The notes under the pieces were generated by a model. It was given only the letters and a program-made list of their open reading frames with translations, was not told the DNA's origin and made no database searches. Below, in pieces: positions 8,558 to 16,033 of a stretch of DNA of 45,373 nucleotides. Source of the stretch: Virgisporangium aurantiacum (GTDB lineage Bacteria > Actinomycetota > Actinomycetes > Mycobacteriales > Micromonosporaceae); NCBI RefSeq assembly GCF_016863635.1, contig NZ_BOPG01000001.1:1-45373 (forward strand), read 5' to 3'. The position numbers were made by a program, and so were the translations under genes. The number at the start of each line of letters is the position of its first letter. Within the stretch, counting starts at the first letter, position 1.

Positions 8558-8575
8558 GCAACCCGTTCGCATCCG
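8558..8575 (+). promoter_or_regulatory. TcrA-type direct-repeat box, imperfect
   Basis: GCAACCC-GTTC-GCATCCG: two half-sites 11 bp apart, each one mismatch from GCA(A/C)CCG. It lies in the divergent gap between the sensor kinase (minus) and the M23 peptidase gene (plus), about 60 bases from the kinase start and 130 from the peptidase start, so it could serve either. The match to the A. missouriensis TcrA box is from memory. Confidence 0.5.
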
Positions 8576-8705
8576 GCGGGGACCGCTGTAGCGCTCTCGG
8601 CCAGCGAACCTCGACAAGTGCCCGACTTTTCCGAGCCTCGGCTCGGTGCTGTGGGCTGCACCCGACCGACCGGTCGGGGCTTGTCACCGGACGGAAGGCT
8701 GTCTT

Positions 8706-9596
8706 ATGGGACGTGCTCGCGGTTTCGGTGTGTTGTTCGTTGCCCTCGCGGGCGCGACAGCGGCCCTGTTCGGCGAACCCACCTCCGCCACCGCCAACGG
8801 GGCCGTCGCCGGCACCGTCGTGGTCAAGGGCAGCCTGGCGGTCCGGGTCGCGGCCACGGCCGGCTCGGCCCACGTCGAGTTCCTCAGGAACAAGGCGAAG
8901 GTCAGCGTCGTGTGCCAGGTCCGCGGCGACGAGCGCATCAAGGGACGCGTGCGCAGCACCGACCGATGGGACCGGCTGACCAACGGCCGTTACGTGTCGG
9001 ACGCGTTCATCAAGCGCGACAGGAACATCGCCGTACCGGCGTGCGCGCCGACCGTGGTGCCGGCCGGCCCCGCGGCGGCATACCGCGGCATCGGCCCGGC
9101 GAGATCGGTGTACCCGCTCACCGGACCGGCGGCGACGTTCGAGCAGAACAAGCCGTTGTGGACGCTGCCCGTCCCGCCGACCGAGGTCGGCGGCTTCCGA
9201 ACCGTCGGCCGGCCCGAGCACGACGGCGTCGACCTGCCGCAGGCGCGCAACACGCCGATCGTCGCGGCGGCCGCCGGCGTCGTGGTGACGGTGCGCTGCA
9301 ACACCTCCGGCCCCTCCTGTGACGTCGACGGCTCACCCGGCATCCGCGGCTGCGGCTGGTACGTCGAGGTGGTGCACCCCGATCGCATCACCACCCGGTA
9401 CTGCCACATGGTCCGCCAACCCGAGGTCGTGGTGGGCGACGCCGTCGAGTCCGGCCAGGTGCTCGGCTTCGTCGGCACCTCCGGTCACTCGTCCGGACCG
9501 CACCTGCACTTCGAGGTGCACCTCGGCGACCCGGCCACCCGGGAGAACGCCATCGACCCCGTCCCGTTCATGCAGTTCGTAGGCGCACCGCTGTAA
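8706..9596 (+). CDS. Secreted M23 (LytM-type) peptidoglycan peptidase with SH3-like domain
   Basis: The chosen ATG at 8706 has GGAAGG about 9 bases upstream and begins directly with a Sec signal peptide (RARGFGVLFVALAGATAALF, cleavage near ATA-NG), giving 296 residues. An ATG-like upstream extension to 8646 would put 20 hydrophilic residues before the signal and is less likely. Residues about 38-115 form an SH3b-like domain (KVSVVCQVRGDERIKG, WDRLTNGRYVSDAFI). The C-terminal M23 domain has its zinc ligands H172 and D176 (HDGVD), catalytic H266 and ligand H268 (HLHFE). It should cut peptide cross-links of the cell wall. The N-domain is shared with the GH73 protein at 11847-12713. Its box-bearing upstream region suggests co-regulation. 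Confidence 0.9.
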   Translation: MGRARGFGVLFVALAGATAALFGEPTSATANGAVAGTVVVKGSLAVRVAATAGSAHVEFLRNKAKVSVVCQVRGDERIKGRVRSTDRWDRLTNGRYVSDAFIKRDRNIAVPACAPTVVPAGPAAAYRGIGPARSVYPLTGPAATFEQNKPLWTLPVPPTEVGGFRTVGRPEHDGVDLPQARNTPIVAAAAGVVVTVRCNTSGPSCDVDGSPGIRGCGWYVEVVHPDRITTRYCHMVRQPEVVVGDAVESGQVLGFVGTSGHSSGPHLHFEVHLGDPATRENAIDPVPFMQFVGAPL

Positions 9597-9641
9597 CCCC
9601 ATCCCCCACAGAAATGCTCCATCCCCCGAGGAGTCCCCCCA

Positions 9642-10274
9642 ATGAACATCCGACTGATCGTTGTGGACGAACACGCCCTGATCCGGCTCGGCCTGACCCG
9701 CCTGCTCGCCGGCATCGCCGACATCGAACTCGTCGGTGAGGCCGGAACCGTTGCCGAGGCACGGGCCCTGGTCGAGGAGACCCGGCCCACCGTCGTCATG
9801 TTCGACACCGCCCTGCCCGACGGCGACGGCTGGGACATGGCCCGCGAACTCCGGGCCGCCGACCCGACCCTCGGCCTCGTGCTGCTCAGCTCGAACGGCG
9901 ACGACGCCGCCATGACCCGGGCACTCGACGAGGGCCTCTCGGCGTTCGTCAGCAAGGACGCCCCGCCGTCGAACGTGCTCGCGGCCGTGCGGCACGCGGC
10001 GCAGGCGCCCCGGTCGTTCAACGCGGTCGGCCTGGCCGCGGCGCTGGCCCGCCGGCGGGCGTCGGTCGGGCTGCTCAGCCAGCGCGAGCGCCAGGTGCTG
10101 GCGCTCATGCGCGACGGCATCAGCCTGCCCGGCATCGCCGACCGGCTCGCGGTGTCGGAGGCGACGGTGAAGACGTACGTCGCCCGGCTGTACACGAAGC
10201 TGCGCGTCAACAACCGGTCGCAGGCGCTGATGGCCGCGGTGACGCAGGGACTCCTGGACTCGGCTGCGGCATAA
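9642..10274 (+). CDS. NarL/FixJ (LuxR-HTH) response regulator
   Basis: The 210-residue protein has a receiver domain with D9-E10, phosphoacceptor D55 (VVMFDTALPDG), a Ser at the switch position (LLSSNG) and the conserved Lys in FVSKDA. A GerE/LuxR helix-turn-helix occupies about residues 142-205 (LSQRERQVLALMRDGIS, AIADRLAVSEATVKTYVARLYTKL-like with GIADRLAV here). No kinase gene is adjacent, so it is an orphan within the window; the two PAS kinases nearby are candidate partners. The GAGG ribosome site precedes the ATG by about 9 bases. It sits 45 bases after the M23 gene and could be co-transcribed with it. Confidence 0.92.
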   Translation: MNIRLIVVDEHALIRLGLTRLLAGIADIELVGEAGTVAEARALVEETRPTVVMFDTALPDGDGWDMARELRAADPTLGLVLLSSNGDDAAMTRALDEGLSAFVSKDAPPSNVLAAVRHAAQAPRSFNAVGLAAALARRRASVGLLSQRERQVLALMRDGISLPGIADRLAVSEATVKTYVARLYTKLRVNNRSQALMAAVTQGLLDSAAA

Positions 10275-10279
10275 GCGAG

Positions 10280-10295
10280 CGCGCCCCGAGGCGCG
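10280..10295 (+). terminator. Possible weak terminator after the NarL regulator
   Basis: CGCGCC (10280-10285) and GGCGCG (10290-10295) form a 6-bp GC stem with a 4-base loop just after the stop codon. There is no clear U-run, so termination is uncertain. Confidence 0.35.
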
Positions 10296-10353
10296 TTCGC
10301 GAAAACTGGAGAAATCCGGACAAGATGCCGCTCGCGTCTCACAATGAAAGATC

Positions 10354-11349
10354 ATGAAGAGGCGTGGGATCCTGCTCCCCACCGTGGTCGCGCTCGTGGC
10401 CGCCGCGGCATTGATCGGCATCGGTCCGGCGGTGCCGTCGACCGACGGTTGCCCCACGGTCGACGCGGCCGGAACGGTGTCGGCGGCGACACTCGAGTCG
10501 CCCGTTCCGGCCCGGGCCTGCGCCCTCGCCGGCAAGGTCGTCGGCTTCGGGCCGCTCGCGGTGCGCGTCCCCGAAAAGGACGGTGAGGCCGTGACGGCCG
10601 CCGGGTCCGCGCGGACCGGACACCCGACGACGCTGACGGTCGAACGGCGCCACGGGACGGTGCGCGCGCGGATCTGGCGACCCGGCGGCGCGCCGGCACC
10701 GCGGCCCCCGGTGTCGCGGATGGGCCGCGCCGTCACCGAGACCGCCAGCGTGCGGTGCGGCGACGCGGCCGGCGCCTGGCTCGGCATGCGCTGGCAGAGC
10801 CCCTACCGCTGGACGATGCGGGTCGCCGGCCTGCCCGCCTACCTCGGCGCGTTCGAACCGGTCCGCGACGCCGTCCGCGCCGCCGCGACCTCCGTGGACC
10901 AGGGCCGCAACAGCTGCGGCCTGACCGCCGACCTGGCCCTGTCACAGCGCTACAGCGGCGAGACCACCCGCGACGCCGGCATCAACGCCGACGGCACCTG
11001 CGGCGACCGCGACGACCGCAACGTGGTCGCGTTCGGCCGCCTCGACGGCGGTCTGCTGGCGCTGACCTGCCTATGGTGGTCGCGCGGGCGCACGGTGGAG
11101 TCCGACGTGCGGATCAGCGACGTGCCGGGCCTGTTCACGCTGGACCCGGTGGCCGGGTGCTCGGGCAGCTGGGACCTGCAGGGGACGCTGACGCACGAGT
11201 TCGGCCACGTCTTCGGCCTGGGTCACGTCTCGTACGCCGAACACGGCGAACTGACGATGAGCGACGGCCTGGCCGCCTGCTCGACCGGCTTCCGCGCCCT
11301 CGGGTTGGGCGACTACCAAACCCTCCGCGGCCAATACGGCACCACGTAG
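10354..11349 (+). CDS. Secreted metzincin-type zinc metalloprotease
   Basis: The 331-residue protein begins with a Sec signal peptide (KRRGILLPTVVALVAAAALI). The C-terminal third carries the full metzincin zinc motif HExxHxxGxxH: H281, E282, H285 and H291 within HEFGHVFGLGH. A Met-turn candidate (LTMSDGLAAC) follows 12 residues later. This is the matrixin-like pattern of M10-related families. Several Cys pairs (CGDRDDRN, CLWW, CSGSW, AACS) suggest disulfides in an extracellular enzyme. The middle, about 100-230, shows no family I recognise. It would degrade protein outside the cell; in this context a part in breaking down a sporangium or spore coat is a guess. A terminator follows. Confidence 0.82.
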   Translation: MKRRGILLPTVVALVAAAALIGIGPAVPSTDGCPTVDAAGTVSAATLESPVPARACALAGKVVGFGPLAVRVPEKDGEAVTAAGSARTGHPTTLTVERRHGTVRARIWRPGGAPAPRPPVSRMGRAVTETASVRCGDAAGAWLGMRWQSPYRWTMRVAGLPAYLGAFEPVRDAVRAAATSVDQGRNSCGLTADLALSQRYSGETTRDAGINADGTCGDRDDRNVVAFGRLDGGLLALTCLWWSRGRTVESDVRISDVPGLFTLDPVAGCSGSWDLQGTLTHEFGHVFGLGHVSYAEHGELTMSDGLAACSTGFRALGLGDYQTLRGQYGTT

Positions 11350-11366
11350 GTCCCTTCTCGCGCTTT

Positions 11367-11398
11367 CGCCCTCGGCAATCCAGCTGCCGGGGGCGATT
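11367..11398 (+). terminator. Terminator after the metalloprotease
   Basis: An interrupted hairpin lies 17 bases after the stop: CGCCC (11367-11371) pairs with GGGCG (11391-11395) and CGGCA (11373-11377) with TGCCG (11385-11389). ATTT follows. Confidence 0.6.
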
Positions 11399-11535
11399 TG
11401 CGCGCTCTGCCGCGCCTACGTGAATCGCGGCAATGACACGGCACTTTGGGGAGAGAAACGTCGGTTCCGGCCGACCTTTGTCTCCCAGGTCCGGGCTCGG
11501 ATCGCCTCTCAGCCACGGAGCGTGGCCGGACAAAG

Positions 11536-11585
11536 TGATCGAGGAAGAGTGGGCCTGTCCTGACAGGCCTTTTCTTCCTCGATCA
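11536..11585 (+). repeat. Long perfect-armed hairpin (structured RNA or terminator)
   Basis: Outer arms TGATCGAGGAAGA (11536-11548) and TCTTCCTCGATCA (11573-11585) are perfect 13-bp complements. Inside, GGCCTGTC and GACAGGCC form a second 8-bp stem with a 2-base centre, separated from the outer stem by a small internal loop (GTG opposite TTT). Flanking smaller hairpins are GCCACG-GAG-CGTGGC (11512-11526) upstream, and a T-rich/A-rich imperfect stem (about 11600-11629) then CCGCAC-AA-GTGCGG (11631-11644) downstream. The outer stem is AT-richer than the surroundings. It could be a bidirectional terminator, a small RNA, or a relic of a small mobile element; sequence alone does not decide. Confidence 0.6.
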
Positions 11586-11704
11586 GCATGGATGGCGTGC
11601 ACTTTTTGCAGTCCTGGCTACAAAAGGTGTCCGCACAAGTGCGGCGCGACCACGGCCGAACTCGTAAGCGCGCCGACGCCGCCTTGACGGGTGGGTACTC
11701 GGCG

Positions 11705-11722
11705 GCAACTCGACCGCAACTG
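11705..11722 (+). promoter_or_regulatory. TcrA-type direct-repeat box upstream of the GH73 gene
   Basis: GCAACTC-GACC-GCAACTG: two half-sites exactly 11 bp apart, 125 bases before the GH73 start. It is almost identical to the box between flgN and fliA (GCAACTC-GACT-GCAACTG at 18023), which supports a shared regulator. Confidence 0.65.
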
Positions 11723-11756
11723 TCTACATAGGACGGCCGCGCCGGTAGGGCGCGCC

Positions 11757-11774
11757 GCAACCATCGCGCACCGT
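11757..11774 (+). promoter_or_regulatory. Possible second, weak direct-repeat box
   Basis: GCAACCA-TCGC-GCACCGT keeps the 11-bp spacing, with one mismatch in the first half-site and two in the second. It lies about 70 bases before the GH73 start. It may be chance. Confidence 0.3.
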
Positions 11775-11846
11775 CGCGGGTCCGATCAGGGCTACCCGCG
11801 ACACCGACGGTAGGGACTCACCAGTTCCCCCCGTCGGAGGCCCACG

Positions 11847-12713
11847 ATGTTCCGAAATGCCCGCCGCCTGTTGCTCGGTCCGCTCCTGGCCGTGTGCGCA
11901 TCCGGCGCCGTTCTGACCATCGACGCCGGTGCCGCTCCGGCCTTCGACGGCGGTACCGGTGAGATCACCGGGATCGTCAAGGCCGACGGAGCCACCCGGG
12001 CGTCCGCCACCAACGCGGTCGGCCGGGTCGACACGGTGCGGGCCGAGACCCGGGTCGTCATCAAGTGCCGGGTCAACGGCCAGTACGTGAAGGGGACCGT
12101 CGGCAACTCCACGCAGTGGGACCTGTTGTCGACCGGTAAGTTCCTGGCGCACGCCAACGTGCAGACCAGCGCGACGATCCCGGCGTGCCCGGAGCCGGTG
12201 ACGGCGCCGATGGCCCCGGCCGGTCCGCTCGCCACCACGAGCAACGCCGCGTTCCTCGCCGCCGCGGTGGCACCGGCGCGGGCCAGCCAGTACGAGTTCA
12301 AGGTGCCGGCGTCGGTGACCCTGGCCCAGGCCATTCTGGAGTCGGGCTGGGGCAAGAGCAAGCTGTCGGTGAACGACCGCAACTACTTCGGCATGAAGTG
12401 CTTCGGCAACCCCGGCACGATCGCGATCGGTTGCCACGACTACGTGACGACGGAGTGCGACCAGGCCACCCAGACCTGCTTCACCACCACCGCGACGTTC
12501 CGGGTCTACCACTCCCCCACGGACTCGTTCCGCGACCACGGCAAGCAGTTGGCGACGCTGACCCGCTACAAGGCGGCGTTCAACTACCCGAACAACCCGA
12601 ACCAGTTCGCCGCCGAGATCCACAAGGCCGGCTACGCGACGGACCTGACCTACACCGACAAGCTCGTCGGCATCATGGTCAAGTACAACCTGTACCAGTA
12701 CGACCTGCCGTAG
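11847..12713 (+). CDS. Secreted GH73 N-acetylglucosaminidase with SH3-like domain
   Basis: The 288-residue protein has a Sec signal peptide (about residues 1-30), an SH3b-like domain at about 38-112 (VVIKCRVNGQYVKG, WDLLSTGKFLAHANV) and a C-terminal glucosaminidase domain. The catalytic Glu is E165 in TLAQAILESGWGKS, followed by the GH73 hallmark NYFGMKCFG and VYHSPTDSFRDHGKQL. The enzyme should cut GlcNAc-MurNAc bonds in peptidoglycan. It resembles GsmA, a TcrA-activated autolysin I recall from A. missouriensis that is needed for sporangiospore separation, though I remember that one having more SH3 copies. The upstream direct-repeat boxes fit such control. The GGAGG site lies about 8 bases before the ATG. 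Confidence 0.87.
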   Translation: MFRNARRLLLGPLLAVCASGAVLTIDAGAAPAFDGGTGEITGIVKADGATRASATNAVGRVDTVRAETRVVIKCRVNGQYVKGTVGNSTQWDLLSTGKFLAHANVQTSATIPACPEPVTAPMAPAGPLATTSNAAFLAAAVAPARASQYEFKVPASVTLAQAILESGWGKSKLSVNDRNYFGMKCFGNPGTIAIGCHDYVTTECDQATQTCFTTTATFRVYHSPTDSFRDHGKQLATLTRYKAAFNYPNNPNQFAAEIHKAGYATDLTYTDKLVGIMVKYNLYQYDLP

Positions 12714-12725
12714 ACCGCACGGACC

Positions 12726-14327
12726 TCAGGCGCGCGGCAGCAGGCACGTCACCTCGGTGCCCTCGCCCGCGGAGGCGGCCCAGATGCGGCCGCCGTGGCG
12801 TTCGACGATCGACTTCGTGATCGCCAACCCGAGGCCGGTGCCCTGCGCGGCCCGCTCCTGCGACCGGGTGGAGCGGAAGAACCGCTCGAACACGCTGTCG
12901 ACCTCGTCGCCCGGGATGCCCATCCCGGTGTCGGAGACGACCAGCCGGGCGAACCCCTCCTCGTCGCCGTCGACGGTCACCCGGACATGGCCGCCGGGTG
13001 GGGTGAACTTCAAGCCGTTGTCGACCAGGTTTATCAGGACCCGTTCCAGCTGGGCCTGGTCGCCCAGCACCACCAGGTGCTCGTGCCGCAGGTCGACGGA
13101 CAGCTCGACGCCGCGGCCGGCCCGGGTCGAGTGCAGCGCCTCCAGCGCACCGCCGACGATCGCCCGCACGTGCACCGGACGGGCGTTGATCTTCACCGCG
13201 CCGGCCTCGATCCGCGACAGCATCAGCAGGTCCTCGATCAGGGCCAGCAGCCGCCGCGCGTTGCGTTCGACGGCGCCCAACAGGCGGGCCTGCGGTGCGC
13301 CGAGGGCGCCGGCGTCGCCGTCGGTCAGGAGCTCGACGTTGCCCAGGATGCTGGTGAGCGGCGTGCGCAGTTCGTGCGAGACGGTGGCCACGAGGTCGCT
13401 GCGGACCCGGTCGAGTTCGCGGAGCCGGTCGACGGCGGCGGTCTCCCTGGCCAGCGCCGCCCGCATCGCCTCGGCGCCGCGCCGCTCGCGGGTGACGTCG
13501 CGGGCGACGCCGAGGAACCCGGTCACGCCGCCGTTGTCGTCACGGATCTCGGTGGTGGTCAGCACGACCGGCAGCCGCGAGCCGTCCTTGCGCACGAACG
13601 TCCACTCCTGCGGGCCGATCTCCTCGGCCGGACGGAACAACGCCGGCCCCGGCACGACCCCCATGGCCGCCGCCCGGGCGGCGATCTCGTCGGGCTCGTG
13701 CCACAGCAACGGCGACACCCAGCCGACGACCTCCTCGGCGTCGTAGCCGAGCATCCGCTCCGCGCCGGCGTTGAAGACCGTGACCACGCCGTCGGTGCCG
13801 GTCGCGATGATCGCGTTGTCGGTCGCGGCGGCGAGCACGTGTGCCAGCGTCAGTTCGGCCTCGCGCTGGTCGGTGACGTCGACGGCGGTGACGATCACCT
13901 GCGTCACCGCACCGGTCCGGTCGGTGCGGGCGGTGGCCCGCCACACGAGCGCGTGGCGCCGGCCGTCGACGAACGCCCAGTGGTTCTCGTAGGTGAGCGG
14001 GAAGTCGTCGGCCGCGATCCGGGTGAACGCCGCGCGGATCGTGTGCGGGTCGGCGGTCGACGCCTCCGGCGCCGGTGCGACGTCGAAGAACGGCTTGCCG
14101 AGCACGTCGGCCGCGCGCAGCCCGGTCTGCTCCTCGCAGCGGCGGTTGAACGCGACGATGCGGCCGTCCCCGTCGAGAACGACCAGAAGCAGGGCGCTCG
14201 CGTCGAGCACGGCCGCGGTGAACTCACGCTCGCGGCCGGCGGCGGTTCTCGCGGACGCGATGCGCGGCACCAGCCGGTGCGTGGTCCACGTGACCGCCGC
14301 ACCGGCGCACCGCCACAGCGCCGACAC
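12726..14327 (-). CDS. Orphan PAS-domain histidine kinase
   Basis: The 533-residue protein has two PAS domains (around LDASALLLVVLDGDGRIVAF and LAAATDNAIIATGTDGVVTV), a PAC-like end VARDVTRERR, the HisKA helix with phospho-His H318 (TVSHELRTPLTSI) and a HATPase with N box NLVDNGLKF, G1 SDTGMGIPG and G2 GTGLGLAI. No transmembrane segment is evident. It starts with GTG, 56 bases after the csrA stop on the same strand, so it may ride on the flgN-K-L-fliW-csrA transcript. A weak hairpin (CGAGG-GGCCG-CCTCG, 14354-14368) lies between. No response regulator is adjacent; the NarL-type or receiver-only proteins in this window are possible partners. Confidence 0.9.
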   Translation of the reverse strand: MSALWRCAGAAVTWTTHRLVPRIASARTAAGREREFTAAVLDASALLLVVLDGDGRIVAFNRRCEEQTGLRAADVLGKPFFDVAPAPEASTADPHTIRAAFTRIAADDFPLTYENHWAFVDGRRHALVWRATARTDRTGAVTQVIVTAVDVTDQREAELTLAHVLAAATDNAIIATGTDGVVTVFNAGAERMLGYDAEEVVGWVSPLLWHEPDEIAARAAAMGVVPGPALFRPAEEIGPQEWTFVRKDGSRLPVVLTTTEIRDDNGGVTGFLGVARDVTRERRGAEAMRAALARETAAVDRLRELDRVRSDLVATVSHELRTPLTSILGNVELLTDGDAGALGAPQARLLGAVERNARRLLALIEDLLMLSRIEAGAVKINARPVHVRAIVGGALEALHSTRAGRGVELSVDLRHEHLVVLGDQAQLERVLINLVDNGLKFTPPGGHVRVTVDGDEEGFARLVVSDTGMGIPGDEVDSVFERFFRSTRSQERAAQGTGLGLAITKSIVERHGGRIWAASAGEGTEVTCLLPRA

Positions 14328-14383
14328 CAGTCGCCGCCAGCTACCGGCGGAGTCGAGGGGCCGCCTCGCCCCGTCGGTTCCGC

Positions 14384-14623
14384 TCAGGACGGGTGGCCGC
14401 CCTTCAGCAGCTCGCCGAGCGCCTCCACAGCGGATTCGCTCGGCGAGGCCGCCTCCCGGTTGGCTTTCTGCAGTTCGAGGTAGACCTCTTCACGGTGTAC
14501 CTGAACCGATCGCGGCGCCCGGATGCCCACGCGGACGACTTCGCCGCGGACGTCGAGCACGGTGACGACGATGTCGTCGCCGATCATGATGCTCTCGCCT
14601 GGGCGGCGGGTCAGCACGAGCAC
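14384..14623 (-). CDS. csrA: Carbon storage regulator CsrA
   Basis: The 79-residue protein is a clear CsrA: MLVLTRRPGESIMIGDDI, then VRVGIRAPRSVQVHREEVY with the conserved RNA-binding VHR-E residues. The C-terminal tail of about 18 residues is longer than in E. coli CsrA and ends in LLKGGHPS. It starts with GTG after a GGGGGAG ribosome site. CsrA binds GGA motifs in mRNA leaders and blocks translation; in Bacillus subtilis it represses flagellin and is antagonised by FliW. fliW lies directly upstream in the same operon, so the same flagellin-homeostasis switch is expected here. The fliC leader contains five GGA triplets. Confidence 0.96.
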   Translation of the reverse strand: MLVLTRRPGESIMIGDDIVVTVLDVRGEVVRVGIRAPRSVQVHREEVYLELQKANREAASPSESAVEALGELLKGGHPS

Positions 14624-14635
14624 TGGCGCTCCCCC

Positions 14636-14654
14636 TTCGGGTGGTCACCCCGAA
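14636..14654 (-). other. Hairpin between fliW and csrA
   Basis: TTCGGGTG (14636-14643) and CACCCCGAA (14646-14654) can pair with one bulge, just ahead of the csrA ribosome site on the minus strand. It could tune csrA translation or processing; no function is proven. Confidence 0.4.
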
Positions 14655-14681
14655 ATGGGCGATAAGCGTAGAGTACCCGAT

Positions 14682-15137
14682 TTACGCCGCAGGCATGAGA
14701 ACCGCACGGATGGGCCAGTCCCCGCCGAGGACCAGCTGGCACGCCGTCCGGTTGGACTCGTTCACGATGATCGGCGCCATCAGGTTGGCGGTCGAGGACC
14801 CGGCGGTGTCGCCGGCCGTCACCACCAACAGGATCGCCAGGTTGCCGGCGTCGGACTCGGAGGCGCCCAGCGCGGAGAGCGACTCGTCGTCGATCTCCGG
14901 CTCGTAGTTGAGGAAGAACGGCCCCGGCGGCACGACGAGGAAGCGCAGATCCGGGTCGGAGACCGAGGTCAGTGCGTACAGGACGCCTTCTTCGTGCACG
15001 CGCACCAGCACGAACTGGCGGTGACCCGGGAAGCCCGGCATCGGCGATACGAACTCGAGAACGGGAATCTCGAGGTCGGCTGCGGCCATCTCGGCGTTCT
15101 CCACGGCCTTCTCGGATCGGGTTTTGACGCTAGGCAT
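14682..15137 (-). CDS. fliW: Flagellar assembly factor FliW
   Basis: The 151-residue protein matches FliW: ISVLEFVSPMPGFPGHRQFVLV-type opening (IPVLEFVSPMPGFPGHR here), then LYALTSVSDPDLRFLVVPPGPFF and the central YEPEIDDESLSALGASE strand-turn. In B. subtilis FliW binds either flagellin or CsrA, freeing CsrA to repress flagellin when flagellin accumulates. Gene order flgL-fliW-csrA is the classical one. The ribosome site AAGGAG overlaps the TAA stop of flgL, indicating coupled translation. The first 25 residues (MPSVKTRSEKAVENAEMAAA) are an extra, charged extension relative to the B. subtilis protein. Confidence 0.92.
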   Translation of the reverse strand: MPSVKTRSEKAVENAEMAAADLEIPVLEFVSPMPGFPGHRQFVLVRVHEEGVLYALTSVSDPDLRFLVVPPGPFFLNYEPEIDDESLSALGASESDAGNLAILLVVTAGDTAGSSTANLMAPIIVNESNRTACQLVLGGDWPIRAVLMPAA

Positions 15138-15148
15138 GATGTGACTCC

Positions 15149-16027
15149 TTAACGGAGGAAATCGATAAGGCTGGGTTGGACGACGCGGGCTCCGGCGGCA
15201 AGTGCCGCCTGGTACGCGGTCTGTTGGAGTTGCAAATCCGTAATCGTCTGGGGCAGGTCGATGTCCTCCACGTCGCTCAGGGACTTGGTCACGTTGAGGG
15301 CCATGTCGTCGGCCGACTGACGCATCCGTTCCAACTGGTTGCTACGTGCACCGACAGTGGTTAATCCATTTCGGATCGTAGCCGCCCGCACGTCGAGGCG
15401 GTCGAGTTCTCCTGTCAACGCACCGGGATCGGACTCCAACTTGGTGGCGATCGTCGACAGAATGCTGAATATCGAATCGTTGCCCTCACCGAACACAGCC
15501 TTCCCATCCACGTTGACCGCCACCTTGGTGTTGGAACCCACCGTGCGAACCACCGTTCCGCCGTCGCCGTTGAAGCCTCCCGACGCCGTGTACGCCTCGC
15601 CCTTGTCGCTGTTGCCGGCGAACACGGGGCGGTTCAGGTAGGTCGTGTTCGCCTCGACCCGGATCGACTCGCTCAGCTCACGGATGTCCGCCGCGAGCGC
15701 GTCCCGGGTGGTCTGCCCGCTGCTGCCCGCCGACATGCCCTGCAGCACCAGGCTGCGCGCGCGGGCCACCTTCTCGTCGACGCCCTGCAGGGCACTGTCG
15801 GCCGCGTTGAGCCAGGCCGTCCCGTCGTCGATGTTGCGCACATACTGCTGTTGCTGGGCGAGTTGCGCCCGCAGTTCCATCGCCGACGCCGTGCCGCTCG
15901 GTGAGTCGGACGGCCGGTTGATCTGCTTGCCGCTCGACATCCGCTGTTGGGTGTCGCTCATGCGGCTGATGTTGCCCTGGAGGTTGGCGAGGACGTTCTT
16001 GGCGATCGAGCCGTGGGTTACCCGCAT
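15149..16027 (-). CDS. flgL: Hook-filament junction protein FlgL
   Basis: The 292-residue protein begins MRVTHGSIAKNVLANLQGNISRMSDTQQRMSSGKQINRPSDSP in flagellin style (conserved N-terminal coiled coil with SSGK-I-RPSD) and ends with the matching C-terminal helix (IDLPQTITDLQLQQTAYQAALAAGARV). This is the FlgL/HAP3 arrangement, without the hypervariable middle of a flagellin. It joins the hook-associated FlgK to the filament and is exported by the flagellar type III system, so no Sec signal is expected. It starts 6 bases after the flgK stop and overlaps the fliW ribosome site. Confidence 0.93.
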   Translation of the reverse strand: MRVTHGSIAKNVLANLQGNISRMSDTQQRMSSGKQINRPSDSPSGTASAMELRAQLAQQQQYVRNIDDGTAWLNAADSALQGVDEKVARARSLVLQGMSAGSSGQTTRDALAADIRELSESIRVEANTTYLNRPVFAGNSDKGEAYTASGGFNGDGGTVVRTVGSNTKVAVNVDGKAVFGEGNDSIFSILSTIATKLESDPGALTGELDRLDVRAATIRNGLTTVGARSNQLERMRQSADDMALNVTKSLSDVEDIDLPQTITDLQLQQTAYQAALAAGARVVQPSLIDFLR

Positions 16028-16033
16028 CGTTCA

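Larger units (their letters stand above)
11350..11846. other. 497-base gene-free region with hairpins and operator sites
   Basis: No credible gene is seen here on either strand; short open frames are Cys-rich only because the hairpin arms mirror each other. It holds the metalloprotease terminator (11367-11398), a chain of hairpins (11460-11644), then one good and one weak direct-repeat box (11705-11722, 11757-11774), and finally a GGAGG ribosome site before the GH73 gene. Confidence 0.7.

Noticed and set aside
11720..11734. CTGTCTACATAGGAC also occurs as its exact reverse complement at 22495-22509
   Set aside because: One or two chance 15-base matches are expected in a window of this size. 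The second copy lies inside the fliT-like coding region, away from any box.
11509..11760. Cys-rich small proteins on both strands around 11509-11760
   Set aside because: The similar peptides on opposite strands are produced by the inverted-repeat arms; no ribosome site or family match is visible.
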